Positions 62,321-64,000 of a stretch of 64,000 nt of DNA are shown piece after piece; positions within the stretch are counted from its first letter, which is position 1; the number at the start of each line of letters is the position of its first letter. The notes under the pieces were generated by a model, which saw nothing but the letters and a program-made list of their open reading frames with translations, did no database searches and had not been told where the DNA came from. A program made the position numbers and the translations under genes. This DNA is from Sneathiella glossodoripedis JCM 23214 (GTDB taxonomy: Bacteria; Pseudomonadota; Alphaproteobacteria; Sneathiellales; Sneathiellaceae): NCBI RefSeq assembly GCF_000616095.1, contig NZ_BAMS01000002.1, positions 548,452 to 612,451 on the forward strand, given 5' to 3'.

Positions 62321-63527
62321 TTAGCGTGTCAGTGACGCAAGAATTTCCCGCGCAAGAACGCGAGCTTCGGTATCTTGATCAATAACATCATCGATAGAGC
62401 TAAGCTCAACAAAATCAGAGCGCTCCAAGACTGTTTCAACGACATGAATTATATCAAGAAAACCTATTTTATTCATTAAAAAGCCGCGAACCGCTTCTTC
62501 ATTGGCAGCATTTAAGATCGCTGGCGCCGATTTACCAGAAGCCAATGCATCCGTTGCAATCCTGAGAGCCGGAAATCTCTCGTGATCCGGGGCTTCAAAA
62601 GTAAACTGGCCCAGTTTGGCGAAATCCAGCCGCTCAGACGAAAATGGATGCCGTTCCGGCCAACCCAACGCATATGAGATAGGAATTCGCATGTCGCAGA
62701 GCCAGCTGCGCCAAAATGGAGCCGTCTTTATATTCGACCATACTGTGAATAATCGACTGTGGATGCACCAGTATCTCAATCTGCTCAGCCTCAACAGGAA
62801 AAAGATGAAACGCTTCGATAAATTCGAGGCCCTTATTCATCATTGTCGCGCTGTCAATGGAGATTTTTGCGCCCATATCCCAATTTGGGTGCGCCAGTGC
62901 CTGCTCTCTCGTTACTGATCGCATCTTTTGGACAGAAAAATCACGAAACGGCCCACCTGATGCTGTCAGGATAATGCGCTCAACTTTTTCGACTTGTCGT
63001 GTGTCCAACACCTGAAAAATTGCGTTATGTTCGCTATCTACTGGAAGCAAAGTCGCGCCATGTTCCTTGACTTGCCTCATCATCAAGTCACCTGCACATA
63101 CAAGAGCTTCCTTGTTTGCAAGCGCGACAGTCGCACCCGACTGAATTGCGGCAAGGGCAGGCTTGAGCCCTGCAGCACCGATAATGGACGCCATCACCCA
63201 GTCAACGGGACGCTCAGCCGCCTGAATGAGGCCGTCATCACCGGCTGAGGCTTCGATTTGAGTTCCAGCCAAAAGAGCTTTCAGTTCAGAATACTTCTGT
63301 TCGTCCGCAATGACTGCATGCGCTGCATTCAACCGAATGGCCTGCGCTGCCAGTTCCTGCACATTTGTATTGGCGGTAAGGGTATCAACAACAAAATGAG
63401 AGAGGTTTTGCTCAATCAATGAAACCGTATTACACCCGACAGATCCGGTTGAGCCAAATATACTGACTTTCCTTGGGACCATAAGTGGCAAGCTGACTTT
63501 TTTCTGAACTCCCATCTGACTGGACAT
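62321..63527 (-). CDS. dxr: 1-deoxy-D-xylulose 5-phosphate reductoisomerase, two frameshifts in this sequence
   Basis: About 402 residues after repair; makes MEP, the step before IspD. The NADPH motif is FGSTGSVGCNTVSLI, metal and substrate motifs include NKEALVCAGDLM, LPVDSEHNAIFQ and ILTASGGPFRDF, and the C-terminal part has ISYALGWPERHPF and ILNAANEEAVRGFL. Two bases appear lost only 7 bases apart (within CC at 62702-62703 and between 62695 and 62696); restoring them gives LAQLGSADMRIPISYAL, the expected flexible-loop end. The start at 63527 (MSSQMGVQKK) is the first ATG in frame, after the cdsA stop. Confidence 0.94.
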
Positions 63528-63528
63528 C

Positions 63529-64000
63529 TTATCCCTCAATCATTCGTAATAGAAGATATAGGGCGGGAGCCACGAACAAAACACCATCCAAACGATCAAG
63601 AACACCCCCATGTCCGGGGATCAGATTGCTCGCATCCTTCACATCAAAATATCGTTTCCAACCAGATTCAAAAAAGTCACCAATCTGAGCGAGAACAGCA
63701 AATGCCATACCCAGCATTATTGCCAATACTGGTGTGATCTGCCATGTGAGGAGCGAATGGTTCATTGCAATAAGAACCAGAGCAGCGCAGATCATTCCGC
63801 CAATCAAGCCTGCCCAGGTTTTATTAGGACTAATTGATGGCGCAATCTTAGGACCACCAATAGCACGTCCTGCAAAATAAGCCCCCGTATCAGTGGCCCA
63901 TACAATAAAAAACAATGTAAGCGTATTCAGAATACCGGCAGTTTCATCTTCGCGAATTAAAAGAAGCGAGAGAACTGGAATTCCAATATATAGCGGGCCT
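63529..64000 (-). CDS. cdsA: Phosphatidate cytidylyltransferase, C-terminal part (truncated by window end)
   Basis: The visible 156 or so codons encode the C-terminal portion of CdsA, which makes CDP-diacylglycerol from phosphatidate and CTP at the inner membrane. The signatures are FIVWATDTGAYFAGRAIGG, ISPNKTWAGLIGGM and the CDP-alcohol-type end ...GHGGVLDRLDGVLFVAPALY (GGxLDRxDG motif). The frame is open to the window edge; upstream residues such as GPLYIGIPVLSLLL fit the family. The stop is 1 base before the dxr ATG; uppS and frr usually lie further upstream. Confidence 0.95.
   Translation of the reverse strand, partial: GPLYIGIPVLSLLLIREDETAGILNTLTLFFIVWATDTGAYFAGRAIGGPKIAPSISPNKTWAGLIGGMICAALVLIAMNHSLLTWQITPVLAIMLGMAFAVLAQIGDFFESGWKRYFDVKDASNLIPGHGGVLDRLDGVLFVAPALYLLLRMIEG

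Overview
The window is a contiguous piece of an alphaproteobacterial chromosome. The evidence is the gene order (tmk-holB-tatD; dusB-ntrB-ntrC-ntrY-ntrX-trkA-trkH-dat-hfq-hflX/mazG; ispDF-pgpA-cinA/ratA-lipA-lpd-pdhCBA-ftsB-eno-kdsA-pyrG-secG-tpiA/ppiD-trpE; trpGDC-moaC-moeA-lexA/comEC; gltX-gltA/lpxB-lpxI-lpxA-fabZ-lpxD-ompH-bamA-rseP-dxr-cdsA), the fused IspD-IspF enzyme, a lipoyl domain on the PDH E1 beta subunit, LpxI in place of LpxH, and a lexA SOS box of the GAAC-N7-GAAC type. Base composition looks moderate (near half G+C by eye, not counted). The layout resembles Rhodospirillales-like orders (Sneathiella/Kiloniella/Emcibacter-like), but the genus cannot be fixed from this sequence alone.

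Layout. 0-3.9 kb: tail of a D,D-carboxypeptidase gene, then tmk-holB-tatD, a metallo-hydrolase and a GNAT gene. 3.9-9.4 kb: the only accessory-looking stretch, with a nitronate monooxygenase, a VOC protein, an alpha/beta hydrolase, an old-yellow-enzyme homologue, a secreted VPLPA-CTERM protein and a short-chain dehydrogenase. 9.4-23.9 kb: recX, mazG, hfq-hflX, a D-amino-acid aminotransferase, Trk potassium uptake, both nitrogen two-component systems (NtrBC, NtrYX) and dusB. 24-33.4 kb: isoprenoid precursor synthesis, phospholipid phosphatase, NMN deamidase, then lipoate synthase and the complete pyruvate dehydrogenase set. 33-38.6 kb: cell division, glycolysis, KDO, CTP and Sec genes. 38.8-50.7 kb: a periplasmic folding factor, tryptophan and molybdenum-cofactor genes, lexA and comEC. 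50.8-64 kb: gltX, gltA and the outer-membrane set (lipid A synthesis, Bam, RseP, Dxr, CdsA).

Most striking observation: twelve genes, most of them normally essential, are each broken by one or two single-base losses (14 in all; no insertion seen). Every loss can be explained as one missing C (or G on the other strand) from a short C run, and 12 of 14 fit the trinucleotide GCC. Restoring one base per site gives full-length, motif-complete proteins every time. I read this as a systematic base-calling or assembly artefact rather than gene decay. These genes are annotated as single genes with the break position given. 

I found no CRISPR array, prophage, insertion sequence, tRNA or rRNA. I found no convincing undescribed multi-gene system. 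The best non-routine leads are a chain of four stem-loops before gltA, an NtrX without the sigma-54 contact loop beside an NtrC that has it, an orphan VPLPA-CTERM protein, a trp operon split by a polysaccharide-deacetylase gene, and a small membrane ORF after gltA.
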